Positions 22,513 to 34,215 of a stretch of 64,000 nucleotides of DNA are shown in pieces; position 1 is the stretch's first letter; each line of letters begins with the position of its first letter. The notes below the pieces were generated by a model, which worked only from the letters and a program-made list of their open reading frames with translations, did no database searches and was not told the DNA's origin. The DNA comes from Teratosphaeria epicoccoides (Eukaryota > Ascomycota > Dothideomycetes > Mycosphaerellales > Teratosphaeriaceae): NCBI GenBank assembly GCA_021401465.1, contig JADDMT010000099.1:1-64000 (forward strand), read 5' to 3'. Made by a program: the position numbers and the translations under genes.

Positions 22513-23295
22513 CACTACCTCTAGAGAGCTCACGGCACTCTTCATTAGTATAGTATAGTAGCGTAGTACCTATAAATATAGCCCCCTAGAGTGCCTTAAT
22601 ATAGATTACACTGTCTATAATAGTGTGACTAATGTCAACTATCTACTCTATGATAGTATTAAGCTCTACACACATTATGGCAAACTAACTATTACTATAG
22701 TCTATAAGACTAGCAACGTGCTCTGCTAGTATAGCTAACTACCCCTTAACTATACTAAACCTTGCTATAACAGACTATATGTTACTATTATCATTAACAT
22801 CATTAATGTCTCTAGTACTACTAAGCATACCCTCTATATTACTAAGCTACGTGTTAATGCGCATGTCTAATTTGTCTAGTTATAGTTTAATCGTAGTAAG
22901 CCTTGACTTAACTGCCTCTATTTTCTCCTTAATTAATAGCTTATGCTAGCAATTAGTGTAACATCTAACGTAATTGTTACGCTTACAGAATGCGTAAGCT
23001 ATATCATCACGCTAGGACTAGACCCTACACTTATAACTATGCTTAGTGTATTTGTTACATAGATTAATAGCTAGCTTGCTTTTATTAGTCTCTATAATAT
23101 AGCTAGCTATGTTATACTTACGTAGGAGGGCATCTTTCTCCTTAAGGCTAGTATTATAATCATACTACTAGCTAATAGGGAAGGTATGCTAACCTTTTAC
23201 TACTACCCTACATAGCTAAAAGGCTTAGTAATTAGTCCTGTAATAGGGCTGATTATAGTTAGCTACATATGCACATACACTATAACCTAAGAAAC

Positions 23296-23414
23296 ATCCG
23301 CGAGCTTACATGACGCTAAGCCTATAGCTAGCACCTATATGTCTAGCATCTCAAATATCTGCGAGGTCACGTGACGCCAAGCCTGCGGCTAGCGCCTGTA
23401 CGTCCGGCATATCA
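23296..23414. repeat. Two-copy tandem repeat, 61-bp period, one copy RIPped
   Basis: Copy 1 (23296-23353) and copy 2 (23357-23414) align over nearly their whole length. Most differences are transitions that make copy 1 AT-richer, for example CACGTGACGCC in copy 2 against CATGACGCT-like sequence in copy 1. Confidence 0.8.
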
Positions 23415-23680
23415 CTAGCTCTCTTTAGACTTATACTACTAATTAGTAGTATTCCTAGTCTCTAGACAGTGTAAACTACTACTACAAGTTAGTAACTACC
23501 TCTATAAGTATACTGTAAGTGTAGAAACAACTTACACTAGCGCTAGAGGTAGCAGCTTAGGTTTAGGTAAGCTAGTAGTAGATTCTTCAGCCATTTTAGT
23601 ACCTTATTAGGAGCGATATTATAGTGATCTAAGGGTGTAACATAGTAAGTTAATAGCAGCAAGGAGGAATCACTTATAAT

Positions 23681-25101
23681 TGAGCTAACAATAGCATTTA
23701 ATCACAATAACAATCGCTAGTAAAGTGATATTTGGCAATAACCAGCTCAATTTGAGCAAACACGTGATATCAAAAAACACATGCATGTGGAATTGGCACA
23801 TTTGGACCGCCGTCCTTTGGTATGTTGAAACCCACAAGGATGAATGGACGGCCTCATCACGAACCTACACAATCACAATCATGGCAGGTCATTCTACCTG
23901 AGTCCACATTGAAGCTTGCGTGGCAAGACTGCAGCACATCAAATAGGAATCGCTGCATGGACAATAGCGAATGTCTGGCATACGGCTTGACCCCCATACC
24001 TAGGTAGGTCGCAGGTTGAGCAGACCAGTCCAGGTGACGAAGGGTTGCAATGGGACGTACGAGGGCCAGAATAGCCAACGATCAATGTACCGAGGTAGAC
24101 AGAGATGGGAACATCGCACCAGTCCAGGCAGGTTCTCACCAACTGACAGCAAACGTACCAACTACAGCTGGCTTTTTTAAAATCTGGATTGGGCCGCCAC
24201 CGCTCGCGACAGAGTGGCTATCGCAGCTTGGTGCAAGAATGTGGATGTGGCATGGCTTATGCATACTCCACCATATAATGGCCGCGATCAGGGACGTCAG
24301 AGCCTTGACGACCTCTGAACGACATTACCGCAACCATTCAGCTGCTATCCGGTGTGCGCCAAACCGAACTTTGACGTGGGGTCCGAGTTCTGTCTAGAGG
24401 GGTCGATTCGGCGCACACACTGTGGTCATGCAACTCTAGATGAGCTGCACATATTCAAATCACCGACGTTGAAGGAGAACGCATCCTGACAAATCTGGAC
24501 AATCCCGTGCACCAGTTGCGCGAGCACAGGCTATCGCTCTCGTCGAAGGATCTGGTCCCATGTAGGATCAACGAGAAATGCACTTACACTACAGGCAACT
24601 CGGAGAAATCAAGTAGTTCGGTCTGCTGCAACTCGAGCTGTGCAGAAGTCGCCAACGAAAATCGTCATGTCAAGATACGCGACCTCAAGAAATGTTCGAC
24701 AGTGCAAGTATAGGTCGAGAACGCGAGATTTCTGTCGCGCTTCGTGCCGACTTCGCATGATCCCTAGACTGCCAATGTTGACAAGAAACACATGCAGGCC
24801 CCTGTCACCGCAAATCATGTGGTCTTTGATCTGATTTCGATAATGCCGGTCTCCAAGGCCCATTCTAAATCAGTCGTATCAGCATCTGGCTGAGGTGAGC
24901 CCAATGTCCGGCCCGATCTGCTCACGAGACATTATACACATCATTTATCTTGGTCCCACACCGGGCTTGGAGCGCGTGGTCTGTGTTGGCTGTCATGACA
25001 GATAACTTCTTCAGCTCCCCGGAATGCAGCGGCGAATAAGATCTCCCTGACTTTGCCAACAGCATTTGAAAACGTTACTCACCAATTCGCGCAACGAGAA
25101 A
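23681..25101. other. Transition from transposon debris to normal sequence; no gene called
   Basis: Composition changes from TA-rich to balanced at about 23,750-23,800. Open frames of up to 115 codons (for example 24050-24397) have no family features, introns or codon signal that I can see. The last part is the promoter of the gene at 25102. Confidence 0.5.
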
Positions 25102-25519
25102 ATGCAGTTCTCCGCTCTCCTCGCTTTCACGACCACAGCAACAATGGCAGTAGCCACCAGTTGTGAAAGCGGCAAAGGGCTCTCTTGCTGCCAAAACCTT
25201 GGAACTGAGTCCGTCTCCTCGCAAGAATGCTCTTGTACGTCACTGCGCCTTCAAGGAAGAGTCCTCACGTCTGCTCATAAGCTGTAGAGTCCGCTGACGT
25301 CTTGTGTGATATCTAGACAGCTCCGAGGGAGTCGAGTGCCTTTCTGTCGGCTACACCACCAAATGCTGCCCACTTGACAAAACGGTATGTCGCAAGCCGC
25401 TGCGAGGCCAAAAGGTCTTGCGATCACGGTTGACACGGATTGTGCTTCAGGGCAAGAATATCGAGCCAAACACGCAGTGCACCGAACCGATCCAACCCGA
25501 GTGGCCTGAATTACCTTAA
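25102..25519 (+). CDS. Small secreted eight-cysteine protein, hydrophobin-like, copy 1
   Basis: Three exons, 25102-25234, 25317-25384 and 25451-25519, with GT...AG introns of 82 and 66 bp; 89 residues. The first about 18 residues (MQFSALLAFTTTATMAVA) are a signal peptide. The mature part has cysteines spaced C-x7-CC-x12-C-x8-C-x8-CC-x14-C, the C-CC-C-C-CC-C order of hydrophobins, with shorter loops than class I and a different fourth loop from class II. Copy 2 at 25920 has the same intron positions and phases, which confirms the model. Likely secreted to the hyphal surface or host interface (inference). It lies 1.4 kb from the transposon block. Confidence 0.75.
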
Positions 25520-25919
25520 TGGAGGTGTTACCGGGGATGTATTGTAGGCTACGGGTGCACAGACTTACAAGAATTATGGAACGAGCCGCGGAATCTCTGG
25601 CTCTCTTCTTATACACTGCACCGACCTCAGCTGTAAGGAGGCAAATTTGATCAGTTCTTGCTTGTTTCCCGATCTCAGACCAACGAGGGAGACTGTAAAT
25701 GGGACATTTGACGATTGTTGCGCCAGTTTACGGGCCGACCTTATCACGAGACAGTTTCTACACTACGCACCTTGGTATTTCGGTCGGCATTGAGTAGCCT
25801 GAAGGAGTCCTGTACTTCGTGCCACGGTTAGAGCCAGTCTAGGGCTCCTGACGATCGCTTTCTGAGCTCCACGAACATTTTCTAGCGGGACATCTGGTGT
25901 TACACTGGACATTACCAAC
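25520..25919. other. Spacer between the two hydrophobin-like genes
   Basis: 400 bp, 3' region of copy 1 and promoter of copy 2. I see no further ORF. Confidence 0.6.
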
Positions 25920-26337
25920 ATGCACCTCTATGCACTCCTTACTCTCGCAGCTACCGCGATAGCCGTCGGCAGTGAAGGCTACTGTGACGAGGGCCTGGAG
26001 CTCTCCTGCTGCGACGGCCTTGGGGCGGGGATTGTTGAATCTCAATACTGCGGCTGTAGGTCATTGACATCTCAAAGCCTCTCAGCCGTGGTATGGAATT
26101 GACGCTACATGCAACACCCAGATGTCGGAGGTGAAGGAGCCTGCCTTATGGACGGCACCATCAAGTGCTGCCCGGTCGATCGGTCGGTATGTTGTGCTAC
26201 ATCTCCATGGGCCCGAGTCAATACTACTACCCTTGGCTGACGCACATCTCTAGGGCAGGAAAGTCAAAGCAAACACGACCTGTGTCGACTACAGGATTCC
26301 CAAAAGACATGGAGCAAGGGGCAAGCTGGTCGTTTAG
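25920..26337 (+). CDS. Small secreted eight-cysteine protein, hydrophobin-like, copy 2
   Basis: Three exons, 25920-26055, 26122-26186 and 26254-26337, with introns of 66 and 67 bp; 94 residues. Signal peptide MHLYALLTLAATAIAVGS. Cysteine spacing C-x7-CC-x12-C-x8-C-x7-CC-x14-C is the same as copy 1 except for one residue. Exons 1 and 2 total 201 nt in both copies. Sequence outside the cysteines has diverged strongly, so the duplication is old or fast-evolving. Secreted structural protein or effector are both possible. Confidence 0.75.
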
Positions 26338-27879
26338 TGGAGGGAACGTTCGCAGTGAATGGCTGGGAAATCAAAACATCTTCGATCGCCATGTGCCCTT
26401 CCAGCATACAGCCAGGCACCCGGAACTTTTCAATAACGGACAATCCTGGTTCACAATTCTCATGCCTTCTAACCTGAATTTGCCATCGCAGCAGGTACGC
26501 CGCGACCTCGCTCCTCGAAGCTTGGACCCCACCGTGGATGAACCTTCGAGGAATACTTAGCGTTTTCCACTTCCGAAAGGGATATTCAGACGAGGAATGC
26601 AGAATCTCTGCTCAGGTGAGCCTATTTAGCCTTCGCAGCATGCTTCCCTCACCCTATAGAGCCTTGACGCACAGCGTCGAACGCCGAGCGCGGAGTATTG
26701 GCGTCGCTGTCCTCAGAGATACAATAGCGACTAGCGCCGAGACCGGTGTAGCTCTTCGAGCTCCCCACTGCCTTTTTAGAAACGTAGACCAGGACACTGC
26801 GAATGCAGACGCCCCCATAAGACCCATGGAACTGTTCCAGGTGTCCCAGGCTCGAGTCAATACTACCTTCCTTGAACGGTCTTGAGAAGATCTGCGCAAT
26901 TGTGAACACTTCAGGGACTGTTTGGCGAAATCTCGATGAGCTTTAGATACGCGCAAATGACGAGCTTGAGCACTGAATATTCATACTCCATGAGGCAGGC
27001 GCGCTCCAGAACCGGAAAGAGTGCCATATTGTCTCATCAGGGAGCGGTCTCTTGCTCGGCTTGTATCAATAGGACACAGGCGTTGCACTCTAATGCTCAT
27101 GCGCCAGAAATTTCGATTCGTCTTCCGTCGCTTGCTTGGACTTGCGCATTCAGGCGTCGTCCGTGACGTGCGAGCCATGGCCGCTCAATAAGTAGCCTGG
27201 TGGCGAGGCTCGAGGCTTTCACCGCCGTGGGCTGTGAGGTTCATGGCCCGTGAATGGCACGCTTAGCTATTAACGGATCCATATGATTCTACACGCATGT
27301 GTTGTGGGAGCACGAAACGTCTCGAATGCCTTGCGAGTTGCTGATGATGCCCTATTCTTTCCCGTCCATGCTCAAACAACGACATCCGGCTTTGTGAACC
27401 GGAAAGCTCGTCAGCAGCCTTGTGACCACACCGCGCAGGTAGGTAGGCATATAACATACCACAAATTCTCAACACAAGCCGCACCCCAAGCGTGCAAGCA
27501 TCGCGGCGAGCGTCGCTTGTCGAGCTATGGAGCTGGCGTCGCGAACGAGCGGCGTTCTACCCGTCATTGTACTTAACAAGATGGCTGTGAATGTGGTCGC
27601 TCTGGCGCACTCGGCGCTCACAGATATCGCAATCTCCACGGAGAGCCGTGCGACCGATGCTTCCATGCCCGACCTCACCGCTGGCACAGACAAAGTGACA
27701 CCCGAATTCATCACGACCAGCACCTCGCAATCGACCTCCGTGACGAAGCGGTCATTTCAAGTCTTCCCAATGGTGGACGGGTCAACACTTCCTGGCTTAC
27801 GTCAGCCACTCAAGAATACTGCGAAAACAGAATCCTGAACACTGTCCATGGGCACTGTCCTGCAGTCCTGATCGTCGAA
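26338..27879. other. No supported gene
   Basis: Open frames on both strands overlap one another and match nothing. A short stretch near 26850 (CGAGTCAATACTAC) repeats part of the second intron of the gene at 25920, suggesting a decayed third copy, but no cysteine pattern survives. Confidence 0.4.
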
Positions 27880-28647
27880 CCAGACTGGCAGCGCCATTGC
27901 CGCCTATGAGCTCTGCGACACCAACCTCGTCCAACTTGGTGGCAGCGTGTTTGGTTCTTGGGATAGCGACATGAGCGGTGATGATTGCATGGAAACGTTC
28001 ATCGGCATTGCGAACGACTGCCTGGCATCTGATGGCTATACCTTTGGTGGCACTTTCATCAGCACGGGAGTGATATTCAGCATTGACGAGGCGACGAATC
28101 CAGCCGCTACTGTCGAGTCTCTTTGTCCGGGTTCGAAGGCTCAGGGGAGGACCAGCAAGCCTGGCAGCTACCAGCCACCAACTTGCGACTCGCCGGGCGG
28201 CAGTGTTCGAACGACCGAGCTGAGTGGACTCTTTGGCTGGTTCTCTGCGGCGGATGGCGGAATCACTCTGGGTAAGCGAATCTACAGAACTCCATCAATG
28301 CCGCGCACTTGTATGCTCGGGATCGGTAAGAAACGTTCGATGTTAGTATTGCTAGCAGCAGAATGCCGACAGCCGGATTGCTTCCTTGCAGCAGATCGAC
28401 GTTTATAATGTTACAGAGAGCGACTGTACCTCCGAACTTGTACCATTCGACTGCGACTTGGCCCTCTACCGAATCACGGATGGCTGCGTTGCTGGTCGTG
28501 AACACTCGGACGGCACATTATCGTATGGTGACTCGGTATTGGGGGGGTGACGATTGCTCGTCGGACTCGGTCGTCATCAAAACCGCTAGGAGCAAGAGAG
28601 ATGCGCGAACGCACAATATGGGCAACGCGGCAGGTTTTTCGGCTTAA
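27880..28647 (+). pseudogene. Decayed gene for a secreted protein with two Cys modules
   Basis: Two segments look coding. The first (about 27885-28270) has a C-x3-F-x3-I-x2-DC module followed by YTFGGTFISTGVIFSI. The second (about 28402-28555) has C-x-LALYRI-x2-GC followed by a Gly/Tyr-rich end, so the module is repeated. The frames do not join cleanly across the GT...AG candidate intron between them (GTAAGC at 28272, TTGCAG near 28400), and the second runs into TGA just after a run of seven G near 28546, with coding-like sequence resuming in the +1 frame. No start codon or signal peptide is certain. Family not recognised. Confidence 0.4.
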
Positions 28648-29125
28648 CAGTGACTACAGCGACCATTGCATAGACCCATTGGTACGACAGCTTCCTGCGT
28701 AGCGGATCTATTGAGAATGCTCCTGCGGAGTCTAATAGTGATATGTACGCCGAATCGACGATGATCGACAACTCTTCAGTTTTTGAATCTATCGCCTCAG
28801 GATGCGCGATTGCTGTTGCACTTCGACCCCCTGGGACGACACTGGGCTGGACAGCCGCAACAGTCGCGTCTCTTACGTGATCAATATGATCACCTGTATG
28901 ACAAGCGAGTATCGACGTTCATGGACCAGGGGACTGCGTCCTCCGTCGTTGAAGTAACAAGAAGAATGACGTTTGAACCTAACGCTTTGTCAGCCAAGTA
29001 ACTCTGAGCGACCCTCGTGACTAGCAAGTATGGACATACTCTTCATGCTGTTGTTGTCATTCTCCTTCTCAAGTGTATAGCAGCATGGTTGCGAACAGTG
29101 TCCTTGATATGCACAGGATGCAACC
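28648..29125. other. No supported gene; promoter of the gene at 29126
   Basis: Nothing recognised. Confidence 0.5.
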
Positions 29126-29992
29126 ATGGGCATAACAATCTCACATACCACTTACCCTCCGATCGCAGTTGCCAGCGCTGTCATCGGTTTTGTTTCTTTT
29201 GGTTTTACTTTGGGCACCTTCATCAAAGTCTTATGGGTGCATTTCGAGACTCTCGGCGAAGCACCTCATGAAGTACACGGATACCTAACGAACCTGAGGC
29301 AACAGCTATCAGAAGAGAGGGAATCGCTACGCATCATGAGGAAGCAACACAAGAAGCATCAACGCGAGACGCGCCAAAGCCGCTCTCCGAGGATGGTGAA
29401 CTTGATGGAGTTGGACGATGTGACGCTCCGGACTATGAGCGACGTGCTTAAGCATTTGATCGGAAAGTTTGAGGCCATTGAGAGGTCATTCTTAGAGCCT
29501 GGAGAGCAAGGCATAAGAAACATGACCAAGCAAAGAAGGCGGAAACGGGACGACGGTAGCGTAAGCCCATATTATGAACACTCGGCTTATGCTTCTCCGC
29601 CAGAAAAGATGGACAGACGACGGACGCGACCTCGCGCACGCGAGAGAGATCGAGACCGGACACCGCGCTATAGCAATGATGACTACGATCCAACGCGAGA
29701 AGAGGACTCTGAGGATGGCCGGGAGAAGTATTGGGCTCAGAGGATCGACTATGCAAATTACTCGTTCAAGAGGAGGCTCATCTGGCTGTACAGGAAGCCC
29801 GACGCACAACAGCTGATGGAGAGCTTAGAGCGGGTGCAGATTCGTCGGATGGCAAGGCAAGTGGGCGGGATCTCGATCATGTTGCATGAGTATGGCGGAG
29901 AGGGCGTGCAGACTCGCGAGATGGTGCAGAGGATCGACGAGAGATTGGGAAGAGTGATCAGAGTCAGAAGGGTGGACAGTGATGGTGGTTGA
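29126..29992 (+). CDS. Conserved fungal membrane-anchored protein, unknown function
   Basis: Intron-less, 288 residues, start context CAACCATGG. One N-terminal hydrophobic segment (about residues 12-37, IAVASAVIGFVSFGFTLGTF) is followed by a helical, charged region (50-75), an Arg/Asp/Ser-rich low-complexity middle (about 145-200), and a more ordered C-terminal part (FKRRLIWLYRKPDAQQLMES) that is probably an interaction module. Similar proteins with an N-terminal membrane helix and this C-terminal motif are common in Pezizomycotina as uncharacterised proteins (recollection of the family type, not a search). No function can be assigned. Confidence 0.75.
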   Translation: MGITISHTTYPPIAVASAVIGFVSFGFTLGTFIKVLWVHFETLGEAPHEVHGYLTNLRQQLSEERESLRIMRKQHKKHQRETRQSRSPRMVNLMELDDVTLRTMSDVLKHLIGKFEAIERSFLEPGEQGIRNMTKQRRRKRDDGSVSPYYEHSAYASPPEKMDRRRTRPRARERDRDRTPRYSNDDYDPTREEDSEDGREKYWAQRIDYANYSFKRRLIWLYRKPDAQQLMESLERVQIRRMARQVGGISIMLHEYGGEGVQTREMVQRIDERLGRVIRVRRVDSDGG

Positions 29993-30124
29993 AAAGTTGG
30001 GTTCAGACGTGGAATCTCATACCACAACTTCAATATTGCTACAGAACCATGGATGGACTGGCCCCCTCAAACAAAATGGCCAAGATGGCCAAAAGCTCTT
30101 CGACATCCCATCGATTTGTCACGT

Positions 30125-31210
30125 TCAGACCATGTCAGCACCGTAGCCAGGATGCATCGTGCGCCCTGCTCCAGCCGACGCGTCTCGATCAGCCGCAGCC
30201 GCGGGTGGACTCTCTTTCCGAGGTGTAGCGTTCGACTTCTCCCAGGTACCACCATATTGTGACTTCATCCGGACTTGTCCGGGATTCGCCTCCTCATAAT
30301 GGAAGAATTTGATGAAGTGGAAATACCCTGCGCTGATGAGCGCTCCTAGCGCAGGTCCGACATAGTATATCCAGTGATAACCTTGGAACGAGGCCGCTAC
30401 GACACACGGGCCTAACGACCGCGCCGGGTTGACCGATGCACCCGTCCAATATATGCCGGCGAGTTCAACCACGAATAGAGCCATCCCAATACCGACTGGA
30501 GCAATGTACGTGGATTCATGCTTCTCAGCCGCCAACATGAGGACAGTGAATACCAGAAGTGATGTCAAGAACATCTCCAGGAACAGGCCTTGCGCGATCG
30601 TCGTTTCCGAGCTCAGGGTCGTCTGCAGATTTTTGATGTCGCCCGGCACCATGCAGTCCACGAGGGCTGCTGCACATATGGCGGCGATGAATTGGACGAT
30701 CACGAAGAACACGGCGCGTGTTGGTGCTAGCGTGCCAGTCAGAACCATGCCGAGGGTAACGACAGGGTTGAAGAGGCCGCCAGAGACGCGGTAGAGGTTC
30801 CATGCCGTCACTAAAAGGGAGAAGCCATAAGCAAGGGCGATCTGAGCGTCCGCATCAGCACGAGACCTATGATTTGGCGTGGTACTACTGCTAAACTTAC
30901 GAAGACCACAGTCTGAGAGTCTTTGGCGCCATTAGGCGCTGTCTCGGCAGCTTGGTCGACTGCCATGAGATGGCCCAGGAAGGCGAAGAAGAGGAACATC
31001 TGTGTGGTATGTATCAGCCGTCTATCTCGACTGATCCGTCAACGACCCCCGGAACCGGCTTACGAAGGTTCCTACGAACTCGCCACTCGACGCTACAAAG
31101 TGTGCGAGCATCGAGGATTGGCTCTCTGGGTGATGTGTCTTGAATACGCCGAAGAAGGGCTGATTGGCGCTGTGCCGAGCGCGCCTCTTCTCGACATTTG
31201 GCGGCCCCAT
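30125..31210 (-). CDS. Aquaporin (MIP family)
   Basis: Three exons, 31210-31064, 30999-30901 and 30841-30125, with introns of 64 and 59 bp (GTAAGC...ACACAG and GTAAGT...CTCAG); 320 residues. Both pore motifs are present: NPV at about residue 107 (GGLFNPVVTL; the last residue is Val instead of the usual Ala) and NPA at 220 (SVNPARSLGP). The Ser after NPAR fits an orthodox water channel better than a glycerol facilitator, which normally has Asp. Six membrane spans are expected; both termini are hydrophilic, with a Ser/Pro/Ala-rich C-tail. It acts in the plasma or internal membranes. Start chosen as the only in-frame ATG before the first conserved segment. Confidence 0.88.
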
Positions 31211-32006
31211 GTTGAGTTTGATAGACAACCGACGAATTGATTCTGGTGAGTATAACGTAGGATGTAGCAGCAGATGCAGACGGGCCTGAAGATATGCTCG
31301 TGCAGTTGGTGGGTCCGTCACGCGAAGGATGAGGCAGCATACACCTGGTTGAGAATATGGTGCAACCGATTCTCGGGTTCACTTACACTTCTCACGATCA
31401 CGGCTCCAAACGACTGGATCCGTATTCATCCTATCCACAATCGAACATCTAGCAGCAAGGGCGTGATGATGCCATGCTGGCCACCTAGCCAGGCGAAGTG
31501 AGGCTTCATGTCGCACAGCAAGCCAAGGTGGCTGCGGACCCAAGATCATCATTGGGGGATTGCGTGGAGTCATTAGCTGAAGAGCCGGCGTGATGATATT
31601 GTGACATAGTCATTTCCTATGTGGCTTGCTGTCTCGGTCTGTCTCGATACGCAGGAAGAGCGGCTGCCGGACCTCCTGTGCTACCGTGCTTGCATGTGCT
31701 CCGAGGATGAAGTCTTGGCATCGCGGTAGAGAGACTCGAATCGGTGACCATTCTGATTGCCGATCTCAAGCCGGCACTCGTATTTGACGATCCGGTTGCT
31801 TCCTGAGAGCATTTACCCCGTCGCATCACGCATTGACTCAAGAATTGTTCTTTAACTTGTCGTTCCGACTTTCATTTCGTTCATGATGAGCAAATTATTG
31901 CTCCAGTGTTACAATCCCCGTCTTCCAGCCTCTGGTGACTGCGGCCCACCGATCTCATGGACAGCAGGCGTCGGCGAATAAAGCTGTGTTGGCTGAGTGC
32001 TCTGGT
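31211..32006. other. Intergenic; no gene seen
   Basis: Upstream of the aquaporin gene and downstream of the cupredoxin gene. Short ORFs only. Confidence 0.6.
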
Positions 32007-33273
32007 TCATGATCTCAGTGAGACTATGTATTGATTAGCGAGGGGCTTTTGGTGTTCTGGATGGTGATCAAGATACCCAGATTGCCTAGCTTCACTGTTC
32101 GGCCAACTTGGTCGATTGATCTGCGAAGTCTGCGGCTGATAGCTATTGCTAGGACTGACCTGCCCTGGAATCGGATCATACATCGCTTGGGGACTCATGG
32201 ACCGTCGACCATCATAGCAGGAGACAGATGGCGCAGTCTGCGTGACTTCCATCCCCGCTGGTGGTTTCGGCTCGTACCAAGACCCTTGGTATGGCGGGAG
32301 GTCACTGTTGTGCCTGCCCTGGACTCCGACGATCGACGTGGAGGGCCCCTTCTCTCCTTGGTATGATTTTGAGACCACAGCTCGATGGTGGTTGATTTCC
32401 TCTTGGAGGCTTTTATGACGGCCAAGAAAGAAGAAGAGAAGCGCAGCGCCAATTGCAACGATCGCCGCGCCCACTGCAATCCCAGCGATGGCCCCTGACG
32501 ATAGCCCAGACTTGCCACTCTTGGCACTAGCGGCAGCGGAAGTGGACAATGTTGCAGCGGCGTTTGTGCTGGTCGCAGCACTTGGGCTGAGAGTCACGGT
32601 CGCTGTGGTCGCAGTCGCTGCCAAGGAAGCTGTTGAAGTGGAAATGGCTTCTGGGAGCACTTGCCCAGGCTCAAGCATATAGTCAGCCTCCTTGGCCAAG
32701 CTGATTTGGGTTGTTATAGAGGTCGACGAGTCGGCATTGATCACCCCGACCATGCCATAGCCAATGCAAGAGCCAGGCGCACCGCACTTTGTGAGCCTAT
32801 CGTATCAGCATGGCACTGGAGCTCGTCAGATAATCGTGGCGTAAACTTACATAGAAGAAAACTGGCGAGGTATCGTTTATGGTTAGGTTCCAGACAGGAT
32901 GCTACAGCCGGTCAGTGCGACGCCGCTTCCCAAGGGTGCGAGTACGTACATCGCTGTCAGTTGCGTTGGGCTGGAAAGCCGAAAAGAAACCAGGCTCCGT
33001 GTCGACGACATCCTGCACAGGAATGCACGGATACCCATACGCTGCCTCAATGACCGAATGATTACCACTCCAGAATTGGAACGAGACGATGTCGCCTGGT
33101 ACCGCATTGATCGAATTGGGCTGGAACTGGTTGAGAACCTTGCCCACTGTGATCGTGTATATTGTGATCTCGCCGTCTGTAGTCGTAGGTGTGGTCGAAT
33201 TATCGGCACCCGTCTCCTGTGCTGACACACTTCCAGAGCTCAAAAGTAGCAGCAACCATCCGCCCGGGAACAT
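32007..33273 (-). CDS. Secreted/membrane-anchored cupredoxin-domain protein
   Basis: Three exons, 33273-32950, 32901-32851 and 32786-32007; introns of 48 and 64 bp, the second with a less common AAG acceptor chosen because it restores FFYCGAPGSC. 384 residues. Signal peptide at 1-19, cupredoxin fold at about 30-145 with the copper-site region HPVW...FFYC...GMVG, a Ser/Thr/Ala-rich stalk, one membrane span (about 195-218, GAIAGIAVGAAIVAIGAALL), and a cytoplasmic Pro/Ser/Gln-rich tail. This is the fungal extracellular serine-rich cupredoxin type, related in fold to plant phytocyanins. The second Cys of C-x5-C stands where many relatives have His, so copper binding is uncertain. Probably a cell-surface sensor or redox protein (inference). 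Confidence 0.8.
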
Positions 33274-34215
33274 GATGAGTGGCAATTTTGCGATGAGGAA
33301 CAAAACGCTGAGAAGCGGAGAAGGCGAGGATGATAAGGCAGGCGAACAAGGCTGCGGATAAGCATGATATCTTCCCACATTGACCTTACGCAGCGTTGAC
33401 AGCAACGCTATCTTGTCTGTGCAGCTTACAGCTCACCTTTCTGGGCTAGTTCGTCGTGCGTGGTATTCCAGAATAATCCATCCTGGACAGGACAAGGTGC
33501 AGAATGTAGAATGTTCGGCAGGAAGACTGTGGCCGGAATGCTATCCAAAATGTCGATCATAGTGTTCGTGGCTGGCTGGTTCTGGTTGCTAGTGCTTTTG
33601 CCACGTCGGAAGGCGTCCCCAGATTGCTGCTATTGGTGATCATGAGTCGAATGCACGCCCACAGCCTTGCAGGATCCGAAGTCAGCTTGAGGTCGGCAGT
33701 TTGATAATGGGCGATACGGCTGAGTCGGCCATAATGCGTTATCGGCTCCGCACATCCCGGCCTCGGTGGTGATATCACTTCAATGTTTTCTGCTCTGGGA
33801 GCAAGAAGCTGAGAAGAGTAGATGGCTCAGCAGAGACGACACGAAACATGGTAACAGCGACCCATCCGCGCGATGCTGTCAACCTTGTTCGATCGACAAC
33901 GGCGCAGCAAGTCCAATGCGGTTATGCAGCCTTGGCACATATCAGTGCGATGGACAAGTTAGTTTGCTAATGCGCCTGTAGCATCGAGTCTTGTCGCACT
34001 TGTATTCATATCTAGAAGCGCTGCAACGATGCAAGGACCATAGCCTGGGGTGTTCGACAGCACTTGTCCACTTGCATACTGTGCCAACATGACCAGGCCT
34101 CGTGTACCAGCTCAAGAGCTTCGCGATCGCTCGACAAGCATGTCCTGCATCACCTGATAGTCTTCAATGTTAGGGATCCCCTCGGGGGCAAGTCGAAATA
34201 TTGCGGACGCATTGT
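33274..34215. other. Intergenic; no gene seen
   Basis: Promoter of the cupredoxin gene and unassigned sequence. Short overlapping ORFs only. Confidence 0.5.

Larger units (their letters stand above)
22295..23680 (-). other. AT-rich, heavily RIPped transposon debris with a coiled-coil ORF remnant
   Basis: Very TA-rich sequence with no intact ORF. On the minus strand from about 23140 to 22800 a frame with few stops reads a helical segment, cysteine pairs (CNKY, YKCR, then FCKRNNYVRCYTNC) and a Lys/Glu-rich helical tail. This resembles in layout the Cys-cluster plus coiled-coil ORFs of elements C and D, so it may be the accessory gene of a third, otherwise eroded family. The element type is not identifiable. 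Confidence 0.4.

Noticed and set aside
24050..24397. 115-codon plus-strand ORF near the transposon boundary
   Set aside because: No recognisable motif, no intron or homologue-like pattern; overlaps other random frames.
25275..25616. 113-codon minus-strand ORF
   Set aside because: Antisense shadow of the spliced hydrophobin-like gene; no family features.
26820..26880. Possible third hydrophobin-like copy
   Set aside because: Only a short match to an intron of copy 2; no cysteine pattern or signal peptide.
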